Assembly: GCA_029255685.2 (NCBI GenBank)
Contig: CM055313.2
Span: forward strand, 47,634,079-47,698,078
Direction: 5' to 3'
Source: Silene conica
Lineage: Eukaryota > Streptophyta > Magnoliopsida > Caryophyllales > Caryophyllaceae
DNA length: 64,000 nt
The notes beneath the pieces were generated by a model that worked only from the letters and a program-made list of their open reading frames with translations, searched no databases and was not told the DNA's origin. Of this stretch, positions 11,253 to 23,494 are shown one piece after another. The position numbers were made by a program, and so were the translations under genes. Each line of letters opens with the position of its first letter. The first letter of the stretch is position 1.

Positions 11253-11947
11253 TGTAAAACCCCTCGCGAAAGCGGAAATATAAACATACAAAAGTACCAA
11301 AATTGCAGCGGAATTAAAACTTTTTAAAGAAAACAACATGCGAGAAGTCTTAAACTGAAACAGAAACTGAGACTGAAATAAAACCAAAATAAAACCAAAA
11401 TAGATAAGTAACAGTTCTAAGTATCAAAACCAATATATACATCAGCCTGGGATGGAACATCCCTACAGGCACCAAAACAGAGTATCAAAAGTCTAACAGT
11501 CTAGCTAACGATAGGGTATATGTCATATGATGATGGATCATCACTCGCTAGCCCTCCTGTGATCCCATCTCCAACCAGCATGTACCTACATACATGAAAA
11601 CATGTACGCCACAATCAGTGGGGAGTGACTAGAGTTCTCCTAGCCACCTTTTGTGACAACACGTAACATATAAAACAATACAGAATACTCCAACATATAA
11701 CAACATGTGAAGCATAAACATCTCATCATCTGATCTCTTACAATCATGCGATTACCATGCACGGCTCTCAACCAACTTCATAAACAAATAGGAAGGAGAG
11801 CCGGTTTCCCTACTGGTTACCCAGTCGGGGGGTCTTTCAATCCAACTATTTATGAAACTGAACTAAGAGTCATCCAATGCCTTGGATGATTAAACCATAA
11901 CTCAATTAAACCTCATTTACTCAACATGCATATCTGACACTGTACCT
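11253..11947 (-). repeat. Fragment of the Tekay-like LTR (reverse)
   Basis: The reverse complement of the last ~700 bp of the LTR at 738-3433. It begins exactly at the LTR terminus (TGTAAAACCCCTCGCG) and runs to the equivalent of about base 2760. It includes the AGACCCCCCGG...CCGGCTCTCC segment (about 11796-11838). It ends abruptly at copia sequence. Several differences show it is a separate, older copy. Confidence 0.85.
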
Positions 11948-12020
11948 GTTGGAGATTGTGTCCTCCACATGTAGTGTGATAACGTCATTGCACATACCCT
12001 TGTACGGACAAGTGGGAGAT
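11948..12020 (+). mobile_element. Short copia 3' internal remnant with polypurine tract
   Basis: Ends in GGACAAGTGGGAGAT directly before the LTR start TGTTGGGACT. That is the usual copia polypurine tract position. It means sequence of a 3' internal end lies to the left of an LTR that is followed on the right by a primer site and gag. Confidence 0.6.
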
Positions 12021-13010
12021 TGTTGGGACTGGTGTCCTTGACAATTAAGTACAATGACTTATTAAATCTCTTTAAGGATCACAAGGGCATACTTTTGTAT
12101 TATTACCAGTTGATCCACGTTTATCAATAACGGTTGGCTTGCTAGATAAGTTTGACGTTATTGTCATACGGATGGCGGTGATCAACTGGTCCCTATACGT
12201 CACACCTATAGGACACGTTTGAGAGATGTGAAGGTATGAAAATACAATCACATTTATGCCGGATATGACTAAACAGTTAGTCAGAGGTATTGACTATTAA
12301 ATTAGTCAATAAGATGTTGAGATTATTATTTAATACGGATTAAATAATTTTAGCTAATACGGATTACATGATTAATTCGTAAATTAAATATAAACAGTTA
12401 TATTTAATTAAATATTGTATTTGCAAATTAATATAAACAGTTATATTAATTTAGGTAATTATACAATATCGTATTTTATCAGACCGTTATTAATATATCG
12501 ACTATATTAATATCTGATAACATGTTACGATTTATAATTAAATCCCGCAAATAATATTTAGCAAAACGGGTCGAATCACTCAAAGGAATAAGGTGAGAGT
12601 GGGAAAAGCCCACCCTCACCTCCAGTCCATTCGGCCGACCCAACTGCTACATAAGGAGAGTCTTTCTCCTTATGTCAGTGACTGGTTATCTCAAAAATCT
12701 CAAGAATTAGGGTTTTGAGAATATTCTTTTCCCAAAACTCAGATCTCACATCTAAAACCTCACAAAAGCTCTCCCCATATTGCAAGGCAATTGGAGGGTA
12801 TTTTCTAGCACACGCGGCATCGTCTCAATCTAAGTCTTGGGTGCAAGTTATAGGAGGGAATTTATCTTAATTCCTGTTCTTAGGCCATAAGCACAAAGGA
12901 CCAAAGGTTGACTTCTTTTCATGTTTTGTTTTTCTTATGACTATAATCTCAACTGTAATTTTCATTATAATCCTGCAAGTTTAGGGAGAATACATGCTAT
13001 ATTCCTCACA
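12021..13010 (+). repeat. LTR of a Ty1/copia element (990 bp)
   Basis: Starts TGTTGGGACTGGTGTCC and ends ATATTCCTCACA. It is followed by a tRNA primer site at 13013. It matches the solo LTR at 7620-8619 over its whole length. Confidence 0.93.
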
Positions 13011-13012
13011 AG

Positions 13013-13025
13013 TGGTATCAGAGCC
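13013..13025 (+). promoter_or_regulatory. Primer binding site (initiator Met-tRNA type)
   Basis: TGGTATCAGAGCC, two bases after the LTR end. This is the standard copia primer site. Confidence 0.9.
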
Positions 13026-14878
13026 AGGCCATGAAAATTTTACTTTTGTGATTTTCGTAAGTTTTGAAAACCTGAAAAATCGTTTTCTGTCGCGGTGTCG
13101 GTCGACCGACCTCCTGTCACGGTCGGTCGACCACTTTCTGGCGTTGTCGGTCGATCGACCTCCTGTCATGGTCGGTCGACCACCTCCTGTGAATTTTCTG
13201 TTTTTTTTTAAAAACAGTTTCCTTTGTGAGTTTTCGATCTTGTTTTTCGATTCCTGTTTACATATTGTTAATTAATCGATATTCTTGACAATATGTGAAC
13301 CCTTGTTGATGTTAATTTTGATTTACTTGTTTTAATCAAAGTTTAAAAGGTAAAAACTTGTTTCGATTTCAAAAGTGCAGCGTTTTGCGTTTTCTGAAAT
13401 TCGTTTTTACTGTGTTCTGGTCGGTCGACCTAATTAATAGGTCGGTCGACCGATTCCTCTGTTGCAGAATTTTTCGTTTTTTTTGGCTGATGGTCGGTCG
13501 ACCACAAGGACTGGTCGGTCGACCAGCCCCCCTGTAACAGACTCGTTTTTTTTTATTTTCGAAAATAACTTGCTTCTTATTTTCACATGGCTTAAAATAA
13601 TATACTATATACAGAAATAGTATATTATTTAGTGAAACGGTTCACCCTCGTTTGATACATATTGTTTTAAAACGGTTTAAAATAATGGATTATATGTTTA
13701 TTAAAATTGGTGATTAAAACGGTATAGTCACTTAATTTTAATCCTAAAAGGTGGTTTGGTATAAATTTATCATAATAACAGTATTATGTCATGTATAAAT
13801 TTGTTTTAGTTGATGCATTTTATTTATCGTCTTGTGAATGCCTTGAATGCTTTCAATAACGTATTTATTTTTTTGCAAACGGTTGTAACTTAGTGTGGCC
13901 TTAGAAGATTGTGTCACCGTAATGATGGGACACGATCTTGCTTGTAATTTTGAGATCTTGAATCTCCGTTTTGGGTTTTTGCCATGTAATTACTTTTGTA
14001 TTTAAATTAGAATGTATCTAGGACTACTTTTGTAATTTAAATTAGTAATTTTGTGAAGACCAAAGACAAGACGGAGGCCGGATGCTCACTCCCGCTGCAA
14101 GGACCAAGATGGAACATCAAGACAAGCTTCTAGGGTCCAACAGTGGATTCCAAGTTGTTTTATGTTTATTTTGGTAGGATAGGCCACACTAGGACTTTTA
14201 TTTACGTTTATTGCATTTATCTTTACGCTTTCATCGATAATAGCTTACATCATATTCCGCCTAAAAACCAAACCACCTATATCATGCCTGAAAACTGACT
14301 CATGTAGAGGTTACGCGTTAGTTTTCTGTGACAATACAGATGTCACATGTCAATTGCAAAGCCATCACTTTATTTAATTCATTCACGCATTTGCTAGATA
14401 TTAGTTCACTTAATATGAATAAATAAAATTTGATGGGGTCTTCCTCGTATAACCAAAAATTGAGACTAGTCTTTATAAATCAGCCTCCCATGAATCCCTT
14501 CTTCGTCGGTAGGCATAATATGACCCCTTCTACGTCGGGTAAGTGGGAACAGATGATTTATTTTATCTCAACATCATGGTCACTCGATAATATTCCAGTG
14601 ACTGAGATGGACTAATAGATAGATATACGGAAATCTATCGACCAAGAGTTCCAACGATTGGAATTAGCCAAACTGTGGGCTTATCAATATACGGAAATTG
14701 AGTCTTGGGATCGTTTATATAATTCTTGAGGGAGATCAATTATATAAATGCATGAGTCTACGAGTTTAAATTTCAATTTAATATAGACTTAAATCACAAC
14801 AATAAGTTGCTTATATGGTTTTGTTTTATCTTCTTTTTCAGTGTAGAACACGTTCATTAAAACTGCTGTAAAACTAAA
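13026..14878 (+). mobile_element. Long non-coding copia leader between primer site and gag
   Basis: About 1.85 kb without a credible frame. It holds GGTCGGTCGACC palindromes in its first 500 bp. Its later part matches the leader of the copia element at 59826-61617 in order and in short shared phrases, for example CCATGAATCCCTTCTTC (14489 and 61208) and GTTGGGTAAGTGGG-like text. The unusually long leader is therefore a property of the lineage. Confidence 0.75.
13097..13526. repeat. Four pairs of GGTCGGTCGACC palindromes
   Basis: Copies at 13097-13110, 13121-13132, 13146-13160, 13170-13181, 13419-13430, 13440-13451, 13492-13503 and 13511-13526. Within-pair steps are 24, 24, 21 and about 19 bp. 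The first copy, GTCGGTCGACCGAC, is a perfect palindrome. Intervening sequence is T-rich. Confidence 0.9.
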
Positions 14879-15430
14879 ATGGCTGGTGAAGACCCAATGC
14901 CAAGTGCCAAGCTAGCACGTGAATCCTGGCTAAAAGCCTTCATGGACTCCATGAATCAGTCTACTAGACTGAGGAATGATGGGTCAAACTTCTCTGACTG
15001 GGAGGCAGCACTACGGAATGCTGCCATTGCTGACGGAAAGCTCAAGTTCTTAACTGAGCCCATTCCGCCACACCCAGGAACTGGAGCTAGAGCCAACGAA
15101 ATTCGCGCTCATAGCGATTTCGTCATGGAAGCAGGTGCGATAAAGAACGTACTCATCTATGCAATGGAATCCAATTTGCAAAGACGCTTCATAACCCATG
15201 GTGCAAACAAGATTTTCACCACGCTCACTAACGAATTCTCCAAGGCTCCGAGAATCGTTTCTTATGAGCATACCTGTCGCTTCTTTGAGGCGAAACTCCA
15301 GAAGGGCCAAGCTGTTAGCCCACATATTCTTCACATGATTGAGAATATCGAGAAACTGGAGGCCCTAAACTGCAAGATCAGTGAGAACATCATCGAGAAA
15401 CTGGAGGCCCTAAACTGCATGGTTAATTGA
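14879..15430 (+). CDS. Copia Gag (capsid part), truncated
   Basis: A 183-codon frame starting ATGGCTGGTGAAGAC at the end of the copia leader. It resembles plant copia Gag capsid (UBN2 type): a short N-terminal region, then SNFSDWEAALRNA near residue 40, where the family has a conserved (N)xxxW motif. Helical sequence with FITHGANKIFTTLTNEF and LQKGQAVSPHILHMI follows. The zinc knuckle, protease and the rest of pol are missing. The last 40 residues contain a direct repeat (IEKLEALNC twice) ending at a junction with unrelated sequence. Start choice: first ATG after the leader, with no nearer upstream ATG in frame. In the cell Gag would form virus-like particles around element RNA; this copy cannot act alone. 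Confidence 0.75.
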   Translation: MAGEDPMPSAKLARESWLKAFMDSMNQSTRLRNDGSNFSDWEAALRNAAIADGKLKFLTEPIPPHPGTGARANEIRAHSDFVMEAGAIKNVLIYAMESNLQRRFITHGANKIFTTLTNEFSKAPRIVSYEHTCRFFEAKLQKGQAVSPHILHMIENIEKLEALNCKISENIIEKLEALNCMVN

Positions 15431-16494
15431 AGGATAAGGGATGAGGGAGTAAAGGGGGTTTTGATTTGAGAGAGTTTGGTGAAGTTTGAGGGAGTATTTG
15501 AGGGTAAAGGATGAATGGAGGGGAGAAAATAAGGAAGGATGAAGAAGAAATGAAGGGAAATGGTAGGGAAATGAGGTAGAAATGAGAAAGAAAAGAGGGG
15601 TATTGAGTTATAATTTGCGCGACAGGCGACTCTCAGCCGGTCTGGGACCGGCCGCCGGTCGACCGGCTGAGAGTGAGGGTTTCAAATTTTTCGCATTTTT
15701 TCGATTTTTTTCAAAGGGCATTGATTCTGAGCCGGTGGACCGGCTGCCGGCCTACCGGCTCAAAATCTGGTCTTCAATTTCCACTTCTCCTCTTCTACAT
15801 TTCTTACTCACACAAACACTCCCAGCCGGCGGACCGGCTGCCGGCCGACCGGCTGAGAGTCCAGCTCCTTCTTCTTTTCTTCGGTTCCTTCACATACAAA
15901 AACACCCCCCAGCCGGCGGACCGGCTGCCGGCCGACCGGCTGGGATTCCCTTCTCCTTGTTTTTTTCTTCAAGTATATGCACACATTCCTGATTCTCAGC
16001 CGGTGGACCGGCTGTCGGCCTACCGGCTGGGAATCATTCCTCCTTGCAATTTGATTTTTGAATAAGGAACTCGCCTTCTTAGCCGGTTGACCGGCTGCCG
16101 GTTAGGTGCAGGCTGGGGATGCAAAATCTGAAATCTGTCCAAATAAACTATCAAAAACAGAAATGTGTCCAGGTCCTCCCAGCCGGTATGGGACCGTCGG
16201 CCGGTTGGCCGGCTGGGAGTACCTGTACACAATTTCGAGAAATAATTTAAATTGAACATAAAAATCAACTTTGCCTACAACGGTTTTGCCAATATTCCTC
16301 CGACTACACTCATGAATCTTCCACAAACAAGCAACAAACATATCCAAACATCTCATGCAACCTAAAAATTAAACCAAAACCGAACTAATAAAGAAACTAA
16401 CATGTAAACTAGATGAACTAAAGAGAACTAATACTTACAACCGGTGGTTGTTGAGGGACTCCACCAAACCTTTCATGATCAAACTTCCTTGAAA
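15431..16494 (-). mobile_element. Post-pol non-coding segment of the minus-strand Athila-type element
   Basis: It lies just downstream (on the minus strand) of the gag-pol stop. Its main content is array B of CCGG double palindromes. The left 170 bp (15431-15600) is purine-rich (GGGAGTAAAGG, GAGGGAGTATTTGAGGG) and of unknown origin. No env-like frame is seen. On the minus strand a splice-donor-like TTGTAAGTATT (near 16436-16446) and acceptor-like TTGTGTACAG (near 16223-16232) flank about 210 bp. Athila env-like genes are thought to need splicing, but this is inference. No LTR border was found here. Confidence 0.5.
15630..16219. repeat. CCGG double-palindrome array B (7 units)
   Basis: Unit starts: 15630, 15726, 15819, 15907, 15994, 16078 and 16176, so steps are 84-98 bp. 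Unit 6 (16078-16118) is decayed on its right half. Outer arms are CTCTCAGCCGG / CCGGCTGAGAG or CTCCCAGCCGG / CCGGCTGGGAG. Spacers are AT-rich and differ from each other. The proline/alanine/arginine-rich frames across it are repeat translations. Confidence 0.9.
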
Positions 16495-19400
16495 TTAATC
16501 CTCCTCGGGGAGTGGGTCCCCGAGGTCAACAACTTCGACGGTGCCTTTGGAGTCTCCTTCATAATAGCGCTTGATCCGATGCCCGTTGACTTTGAAGGTG
16601 CCACCGCCTTCACTCCAAAGCTCAAAGGCCCCATGAGGAGAAATATCCATCACTTTGAAGGGCCCGGACCACCGTGATCTAAGCTTCCCGGGAAAGTTCT
16701 TGACTCTAGAATTGAAGAGGAGAACAAGGTCTCCTACGCTCACATCTTTCTTCACTAGCTTGGCATCATGCCACTTCTTCGTTTGCTCCTTATAGAGTTT
16801 TGAACTCTCATAAGCTTCATATCTAAGCTCCTCGAGCTCACTCATTTGAAAGAACCTTTTCTCCCCGGCCATGTCTAAATTGAAGTTCATCTCCTTCAAG
16901 GCCCACCAAGCCTTGTGCTCAAGCTCCACCGGGAGGTGGCATGCTTTCCCGTACACAAGCTTGTAGGGGGTCATTCCTATAGGAGTTTTGTAGGCCGTCC
17001 GCAAAGCCCATAGCACATCGTTCAATTTTTGGGACCAATCCTTCCGGTTCTTTTGCACCACCTTCTCTAGAATAGCTTTGACTTGACGATTTGAAACCTC
17101 CACTTGCCCACTAGTTTGAGGATGGTAGGCAAGTGCGACCTTGTGGGTCACTCCATAGGAGGCTAGGAGGGCTTTGAAAGTATGTTTCCGGAAGTGAGAA
17201 CCTCCGTCACTTATCACTATTCGGGGTACACCAAAACGGGGAAAGATGATGGTCTTGAAGAGCTTTACCACTACCTTGGAGTCATTGGTGGGGGAGGCAA
17301 CCGCCTCAATCCATTTCGAGACATAATCCACGGCTACTAAGATGTACTCATTCCCGCATGAATTGGGGAAAGGTCCCATGAAGTCAATCCCCCAACAATC
17401 GAACAACTCAATCTCCAAGATGGTTTTTAGGGGCATCTCATTCCTTTTACCGATGTTGCCCGACCTTTGACAAGCATCACAAGATCTAACAACATCGTGA
17501 ATGTCTTTGAACATTGAAGGCCAAAAGAACCCTCCTTGAAGAACCTTGGCTATAGTCCGTGAAGCCGCCAAGTGCCCTCCATAGGCGGAGTTGTGAAGCA
17601 TATCAACAATTTCGAGCCCCTCTTCCTTTGATACACATCTCCTCAAGAGCCCATCCCCACACTTCTTGAAAAGGTAGGGATCATCCCAAAAATATCTCTT
17701 AGCATCAACCTTCAACTTTCTCCTTTCTCTTGCTTCCAACTCCTCCGGGATAAAGCCATTAACAAGATAATTGGCAATATCCGCAAACCAAGGCAACTTA
17801 TTGCCTATTGCCATCAAACTATCCTCACGCAACCATTCATTGATTGGGCCATCTCTATCATGCAAACCATGATCCTCAAAAGTCAATCTAGACAAGTGGT
17901 CCGCAACCACATTCTCCGACCCCGACTTGTCTCTTATCTCTAGATCAAATTCTTGGAGTAAAAGAACCCATCTCAAGAGTCTTGGCTTGGCATCTTTCTT
18001 CAACATTAATTGCCTCAAAGCGGTGTGATCGGAGTACACCACCACTTTAGATCCCATGAGATATTGCCGAAACTTCTCAATGGCATGCACGATTGCCAAC
18101 ATCTCCTTTTCGGTTGTGGAATACTTTGCTTGAGTTGAATCAAGAGTCTTGCTTGAATAGTATATCACGTGGTGTTTCCTATCCACAACTTGACCTAGGA
18201 CCGCTCCTACCGCGTAGTCGGATGCGTCACACATAATCTCAAAAGGCAATCCCCAATCCGGAGCACGAATAATAGGAGCCGTCACAAGTGCTTCTTTGAT
18301 CCTAGCAAAGGCTTCAAGACAATCATTAGTAAACAAAAAGGGAGCATCCTTGAGAAGAAGAGAAGTCAATGGCTTGGCAATTTTGGAAAAATCTTTGATA
18401 AAACGCCGGTAAAAGCCGGCATGTCCAAGAAAACTCCTCACCCCTTTCACATTTGTGGGGGGTGACAAGTTCTCAATGACCGCCACTTTTGCACCATCAA
18501 CTTCTATGCCCCTCTTGGACACTATGTGACCGAGCACAATCCCCTCCTCTACCATGAAATGGCATTTCTCCCAATTTAGGACAAGATTGTGCTCCTCACA
18601 TCTTTTCAATACATTCACAAGATTAGAAAGCCCTAGGTCAAATGAATCACCATGAACACTAAAATCGTCCATAAAAACCTCCATAGATTTCTCAAGGAAA
18701 TCGGCAAAGATGGCCATCATGCACCTTTGAAAGGTGCCGGGTGCATTACACAACCCGAATGGCATCCGCCGATAAGCATACACACCTTGGGGGCATGTAA
18801 AAGTTGTTTTCTCTTGGTCTTCCGGGTGAATAGGTATTTGAAAAAACCCGGAATAACCGTCAAGAAAACAATAGTACGAATGCCCCGCAAGCCTCTCTAG
18901 CATTTGATCAATGAAGGGGATTGGGAAATGGTCTTTGAGAGTTGCCGCATTCAACTTACGGTAATCGATGCACATCCTCCAACCGGTCACCGGACGAGTC
19001 GGTAAGAGAGTCCCATCCTCTTGTGTAACCAATGTTACACCCCCCTTCTTGGGGACAACATGGACGGGGCTCACCCACCGACTATCCGTGATCTCATATA
19101 TGATTCCGGCCTCAAGCAATTTAAGGACTTCACTCTTCACTACATCCGCCATTTTCGGATTCAATCTCCTTTGACCTTCCACTCTAGGTCGACTCCCTTC
19201 CTCTAGAATTATTCTATGCATGCAAAGGTTCGGGCTTAGCCCCTTGATGTCATCAAGGCTATACCCCAATGAGCTCCTATGATCCTTTAAAGTTGAAATG
19301 AGTTTGGATTCTTGTTGCTCATTGAGGTTGGCATTGATGATCACCGGGTAAGCCTCTCCCTCCCCAAGAAAGGCATACTTGAGGGAGGGAGGAAGGGTTT

Positions 19401-22041
19401 TGAGTTGTACCTTTGGAGGGAGCATTCCCTCCACCTTCTCAACTTCTTCATCTTCAAGCTCAATGTCCTCATCCATTTCCTTGTCCTCACTAGTTGTGAT
19501 GCCACATAATTGTTCCATGTGGCCTTCTTCCTCTTCTTCCATCTCTACCATCTCCCTTACCACTTGCTCCACAATGTCCAATGTAAATGCCTCATCATGC
19601 TTTGGACCTTTCATCATAGTAGGTAGATTAAACTCAATTTTGTCATCCCCAACTCTAAAGGTGAGCCGCCCATTCTTAACGTCTATCAAGACGCCTCCGG
19701 TAGCCAAGAAAGGCCTACCAAGGATGATGGGAGTGTGGCTATCCTCCGGAATATCAAGGACAACAAAATCGGCGGGAATCAAATGCTTACCCACTTTGAC
19801 GGGTACATCCTCAAGCACTCCCAAAGGGCGCTTGACGGACCTATCCGCCAATTGGAGGGTGATACTTGTAGGAACTAAATCATTCAAACCAATTCTTTTT
19901 GCAACTTTTAAAGGAAGCACACTTACACTAGCTCCCAAATCACAAAGGGCACGAGAGATTGGAATGCCACCAACTATGCAAGGGATAGAGAAACTCCCCG
20001 GATCACCAAGTTTCTTTGGCTCCTTTTGGAGGAGAAGTGCACTACACTCCTCCCTCATAGCCATTACTTCTTGGTCACCCAAGGTTCTCTTGCCCGACAA
20101 AATTTCTTTTAAGAATTTGGAATAAGTTGGCATATTCAATATCACCTCCGTAAAGGGAAGAGTCACTTCAAGTTTTTCAATCATTTTACAAAAATTTGTG
20201 AACTTGAGGTTCTCCTTTCCCTTCAAAGCCCTTGAAGGATAAGGCAAACTAGTTGGTTGAGGGTTAGATAGTACCTTGGTGGGTGTTGGTTTGCTTGTTA
20301 CCTTAGTAGTTGGTTGTGGAACCAACTCCTCTTGTCTAGCATCCACCTCCTCCAAGATAACTTCATCTTCTTTCTCCTCATAAGGGAGGTCCTCCACATA
20401 AAAGTCATCATCCCTTGAATTGCCACCATCAACTTCTTTTCCTTTGTCTTTCACAAGTTCCAAGATAGGCTCCTCTTCACCATAGTTGTAGTCTTTGTAC
20501 GGGTCTTCTAGCTCCGTTCCACTTCTCAAAATCACCGCATGTGCTTGGTGATTGTGTGATGCATCCTTGGAACTTTGACCTTGGGCAAGGAAGCCGCCCG
20601 GTGGCCTTTGTGGATTGGCTAGAGCTTGAGAGGCAACTCGAGCCTCCATTTCCCGTATCTCCCTTTGGTTGGCACTCTTCAAATTAGCCATCTCTTGGGT
20701 ATGAGTTGCTTGCATGTTCTTGACAAGCTTCAATAACTCACCTACTTGGGAATCACTAGTATCTTGGTGAGGTGCATTGGTGAGGGGCAAGGGGAATCCA
20801 TAATCATTCCTTGCACCCCCACCTTGAGAGTTGCCCTTCGGAACTTGATTGTTGAAGTTTTGGCCTTGATTGTTTGGTGGAAAGTTTTGGTTGTAATTTT
20901 GATTGTAATTTGGGTTGTTGGGATTTTGTGGATTGTGATTGTAGTTGGTTTGATTTTGGTTGGGGTTGTTTTGAAATGGTGGTGGATTGAAGCTTTGGTT
21001 TTGGTGTTGGTTGTAGTTTGGGTTGTTGTTGAAATTTGGATTGAAATTTTGTGGATTTTGGTTGTTTTGGAAATTGGGGTTGAAGTTTGGATCATTGAAA
21101 CCTTGTTGAAAGCCTTGATTGGCTTGATTGGATTGGTTGCCTTGGTAGAAATTGTTGTTGTTGAAATTGTTCCTTGGATTGAAGTTTCCGCCCCTTGGTT
21201 GAAAACCGGGGGGGTTTTGCACTTGAGGTTGTTGAATTTGATGAGGATTCAACACATTGGTGCTCTTGTAACTCATATAAGGACTACCTCTAATCCCTTG
21301 GTGATAGTAGTTTGAATTGGGGTTGAAAGTATTTTGGTTTCTAGGATTGTTGAATGCTTGAAAAGCATACAATTCTTCCTCACTTCCACTTCCCTCAATT
21401 GAGTTGTTTGCACAAACTTCAAATGTGTGCCCACTTCCACCGCATAAATCACATGTGGCAACACTATTTACTTGGTACATCCCCGGGACATTGTTCTTGG
21501 TTTCTTTGCTAGTGGAGCCCTTTGTCAATTCCTCCAATTTCTTGGTTAGCATATCCAACTTGGCGTTGGTTTCTTCGTTTGCCTTAGCATTGGAGAGGTG
21601 CTCACTAGGGTACTTACTACTCTTCCTCAAGACATTCCCCCTAGTACCATAGTTTTCCTCCGAATCAACAATCTTCTTAATGAGTTCCGTTCCTTCCTCA
21701 TGTGGCAAGTGGTCAAAGCTACCACCCGCCGATGCATTAACCATTTCCTTAGTCCGGGAGAGAAGGGTTTGGAAAAAAGTTTGAGTTGTGTACCAAGGTG
21801 GTATCCCGTGGTGTGGGCATTTGGCTAGCAAATCTTGGTATCTATCCCAAGCTTCTCCCAAAGACTCTCCCTCGTCTTGTTGAAACTGTGTTATCTCATT
21901 CCGGAGCATCGCGGTCTTGGATGATGGGTAGTACTTGGCAAGGAAAGCCGTTGCCAAGTCATCCCATGTGGTGAATGTATTTGGAGCATGGACATTTAGC
22001 CACCTATCGGCCTTGTCGGTTAAGGAATAGGGGAAAAGCAT
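16495..22041 (-). CDS. Athila-type Ty3/gypsy Gag-Pol polyprotein, N-terminally truncated
   Basis: An unbroken 1848-codon frame, very long for a repeat relic. Order: Gag capsid (about 1-115; [20 protein letters not shown]), zinc knuckle [14 protein letters not shown] (about 198-211), an Asn/Gln-rich linker (about 235-420), aspartic protease with [11 protein letters not shown] (about 698), reverse transcriptase with FMDDF (about 1124), RNase H ([14 protein letters not shown]), and integrase with an HHCC finger (HLAASR...CDACQ). The integrase DDE residues are in GIDFMGP (about 1549), SDGG (about 1610) and QVEVSN (about 1646). No chromodomain, as expected for Athila. The family's Gag normally has ~70-100 more residues before the first motif; here homology stops near 22060, where oppositely oriented Athila 3' sequence begins. 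In-frame codons continue a little upstream of the ATG, so the listed ATG is internal. The enzyme would copy element RNA to DNA and integrate it. Confidence 0.95.
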   Translation of the reverse strand: MLFPYSLTDKADRWLNVHAPNTFTTWDDLATAFLAKYYPSSKTAMLRNEITQFQQDEGESLGEAWDRYQDLLAKCPHHGIPPWYTTQTFFQTLLSRTKEMVNASAGGSFDHLPHEEGTELIKKIVDSEENYGTRGNVLRKSSKYPSEHLSNAKANEETNAKLDMLTKKLEELTKGSTSKETKNNVPGMYQVNSVATCDLCGGSGHTFEVCANNSIEGSGSEEELYAFQAFNNPRNQNTFNPNSNYYHQGIRGSPYMSYKSTNVLNPHQIQQPQVQNPPGFQPRGGNFNPRNNFNNNNFYQGNQSNQANQGFQQGFNDPNFNPNFQNNQNPQNFNPNFNNNPNYNQHQNQSFNPPPFQNNPNQNQTNYNHNPQNPNNPNYNQNYNQNFPPNNQGQNFNNQVPKGNSQGGGARNDYGFPLPLTNAPHQDTSDSQVGELLKLVKNMQATHTQEMANLKSANQREIREMEARVASQALANPQRPPGGFLAQGQSSKDASHNHQAHAVILRSGTELEDPYKDYNYGEEEPILELVKDKGKEVDGGNSRDDDFYVEDLPYEEKEDEVILEEVDARQEELVPQPTTKVTSKPTPTKVLSNPQPTSLPYPSRALKGKENLKFTNFCKMIEKLEVTLPFTEVILNMPTYSKFLKEILSGKRTLGDQEVMAMREECSALLLQKEPKKLGDPGSFSIPCIVGGIPISRALCDLGASVSVLPLKVAKRIGLNDLVPTSITLQLADRSVKRPLGVLEDVPVKVGKHLIPADFVVLDIPEDSHTPIILGRPFLATGGVLIDVKNGRLTFRVGDDKIEFNLPTMMKGPKHDEAFTLDIVEQVVREMVEMEEEEEGHMEQLCGITTSEDKEMDEDIELEDEEVEKVEGMLPPKVQLKTLPPSLKYAFLGEGEAYPVIINANLNEQQESKLISTLKDHRSSLGYSLDDIKGLSPNLCMHRIILEEGSRPRVEGQRRLNPKMADVVKSEVLKLLEAGIIYEITDSRWVSPVHVVPKKGGVTLVTQEDGTLLPTRPVTGWRMCIDYRKLNAATLKDHFPIPFIDQMLERLAGHSYYCFLDGYSGFFQIPIHPEDQEKTTFTCPQGVYAYRRMPFGLCNAPGTFQRCMMAIFADFLEKSMEVFMDDFSVHGDSFDLGLSNLVNVLKRCEEHNLVLNWEKCHFMVEEGIVLGHIVSKRGIEVDGAKVAVIENLSPPTNVKGVRSFLGHAGFYRRFIKDFSKIAKPLTSLLLKDAPFLFTNDCLEAFARIKEALVTAPIIRAPDWGLPFEIMCDASDYAVGAVLGQVVDRKHHVIYYSSKTLDSTQAKYSTTEKEMLAIVHAIEKFRQYLMGSKVVVYSDHTALRQLMLKKDAKPRLLRWVLLLQEFDLEIRDKSGSENVVADHLSRLTFEDHGLHDRDGPINEWLREDSLMAIGNKLPWFADIANYLVNGFIPEELEARERRKLKVDAKRYFWDDPYLFKKCGDGLLRRCVSKEEGLEIVDMLHNSAYGGHLAASRTIAKVLQGGFFWPSMFKDIHDVVRSCDACQRSGNIGKRNEMPLKTILEIELFDCWGIDFMGPFPNSCGNEYILVAVDYVSKWIEAVASPTNDSKVVVKLFKTIIFPRFGVPRIVISDGGSHFRKHTFKALLASYGVTHKVALAYHPQTSGQVEVSNRQVKAILEKVVQKNRKDWSQKLNDVLWALRTAYKTPIGMTPYKLVYGKACHLPVELEHKAWWALKEMNFNLDMAGEKRFFQMSELEELRYEAYESSKLYKEQTKKWHDAKLVKKDVSVGDLVLLFNSRVKNFPGKLRSRWSGPFKVMDISPHGAFELWSEGGGTFKVNGHRIKRYYEGDSKGTVEVVDLGDPLPEED

Positions 22042-22652
22042 AAGCCTTAATGGTAATGAAGATGGCGGTGATTTTGATGATAGCTTTGATGAGTGACCGC
22101 CTTTGGAGGTGGTAGATGGTGATGATTATGCTCCCCTTGAAAAATCCAAAACAAGTCAAGTAACTCCCTTAATCCAAATTTCTCTTTTAGTTTGCATTTC
22201 CTTTCCTAGCATGCATTTAGTTAGTATCTTTTAGCTTGTTTTAGTTTTTAATCCATCCTTGCATATCATTTAGTTTAGTTGCATATACTTACATTCATTT
22301 ATATGCATTAGATTTCAATTTTGTATAATATTGTCACATGTAGTTTGCATACATATAAAATAGAGCATTTAGTCTAGTTTTTAGTTTTTCTCTTCTTTTG
22401 TTTATCTTTGTTTTTAATGCCTTCTTAAAAACCAAAAAACCAAAAAAAATTGAAAAACCAAAAACTTTCAAAAATATGTCCTTTATTTTCCGGTTTTCCT
22501 CCTCACATTATGCATATAAATAAGTGTGGGGAGGAAGAACCGTTTATTTCAAAAAAAATACAAAAAACAAGTTTTTATTTTCTCAAAAATTTCAAAAAAG
22601 CCAAAAACATGTTGTTTTCGTTCTTTTACTCCATTTCCCCCTTTGCACTTCA

Positions 22653-22672
22653 TTACATTGAGGACAATGTAA
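22653..22672 (+). promoter_or_regulatory. Athila inner hairpin TTACATTG-AGGA-CAATGTAA
   Basis: Perfect 8-bp arms and AGGA loop, followed by CTTAAGTGTGGGGAGG, a polypurine-like tract, but with no LTR start after it. Confidence 0.75.
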
Positions 22673-23454
22673 ATCTTAAGTGTGGGGAGGGAAAATATCC
22701 ACCTTGTGAATATTTGATTGCTTTTGTAAGTATGAAAAAACCTCAAAAATACCAAAAAATCGAAAAATTTGAAAAATTCAAAAACATGTTTTTACCTTAT
22801 TAGTGTAGAATTGTATATACTTGTGTTTGCTTTCCCTCCTTTCGCATAGGTAACACTCGCTTGAGCACCGCTTTAGATCTTGAAGTCACCACGGTATGAT
22901 CGTTCCAACCTCTATTTCACTCTCATTTTCTTCCTTTTGTTGCAAATGAGGAGGATGGGCTTGTATTTGGAGGATGTGGAGTACATTGTGGAGATTGTGT
23001 GTGGCTTGTGTGCTTTTGTGCTGTTAGGAGTTGCATTAGCTTTGTTTGGCATGTAGTTTGATAGTCTCATTTGCATTAAAACATGTCTATATTAGTTGCA
23101 TTCATGGCATATAGTTGCATTTAGGATAATGTTTTGAAAATGCCTAATTGAGAACTTTGACAAAATCGTTTAAGCATTTACAAATAATTCTTCTACTTGG
23201 GACTTTGTCTTTTAGAATGATTTTTAAAACACCCTAGGTCATGCTCTTCTAGTATCTTTCTGACCGTGGTCCAATACCGAGTCAAGGGTTTGCATGTGAG
23301 TCACCTTGTCCACCCCCGTGATGCGAAATGGTTTTGATTATCTTGTCTTGGTGACCTTGTTCGACTTGACGGTTTGGCAACCCAAAAAAAAATAACTTTC
23401 ATGAATAAATTTGGAATGCTCTTGTCAATGATCATAAGAAGTGGAATCGACTTG

Positions 23455-23494
<40 letters not shown>

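Noticed and set aside
19379..20125. 248-codon plus-strand Ser-rich frame
   Set aside because: Antisense of the Gag-Pol protease/RT region; composition mirrors the coding strand.
20746..21315. Hydrophobic Val/Ile/Trp-rich frame on the plus strand
   Set aside because: Antisense shadow of the Asn/Gln-rich linker in the minus-strand Gag-Pol.
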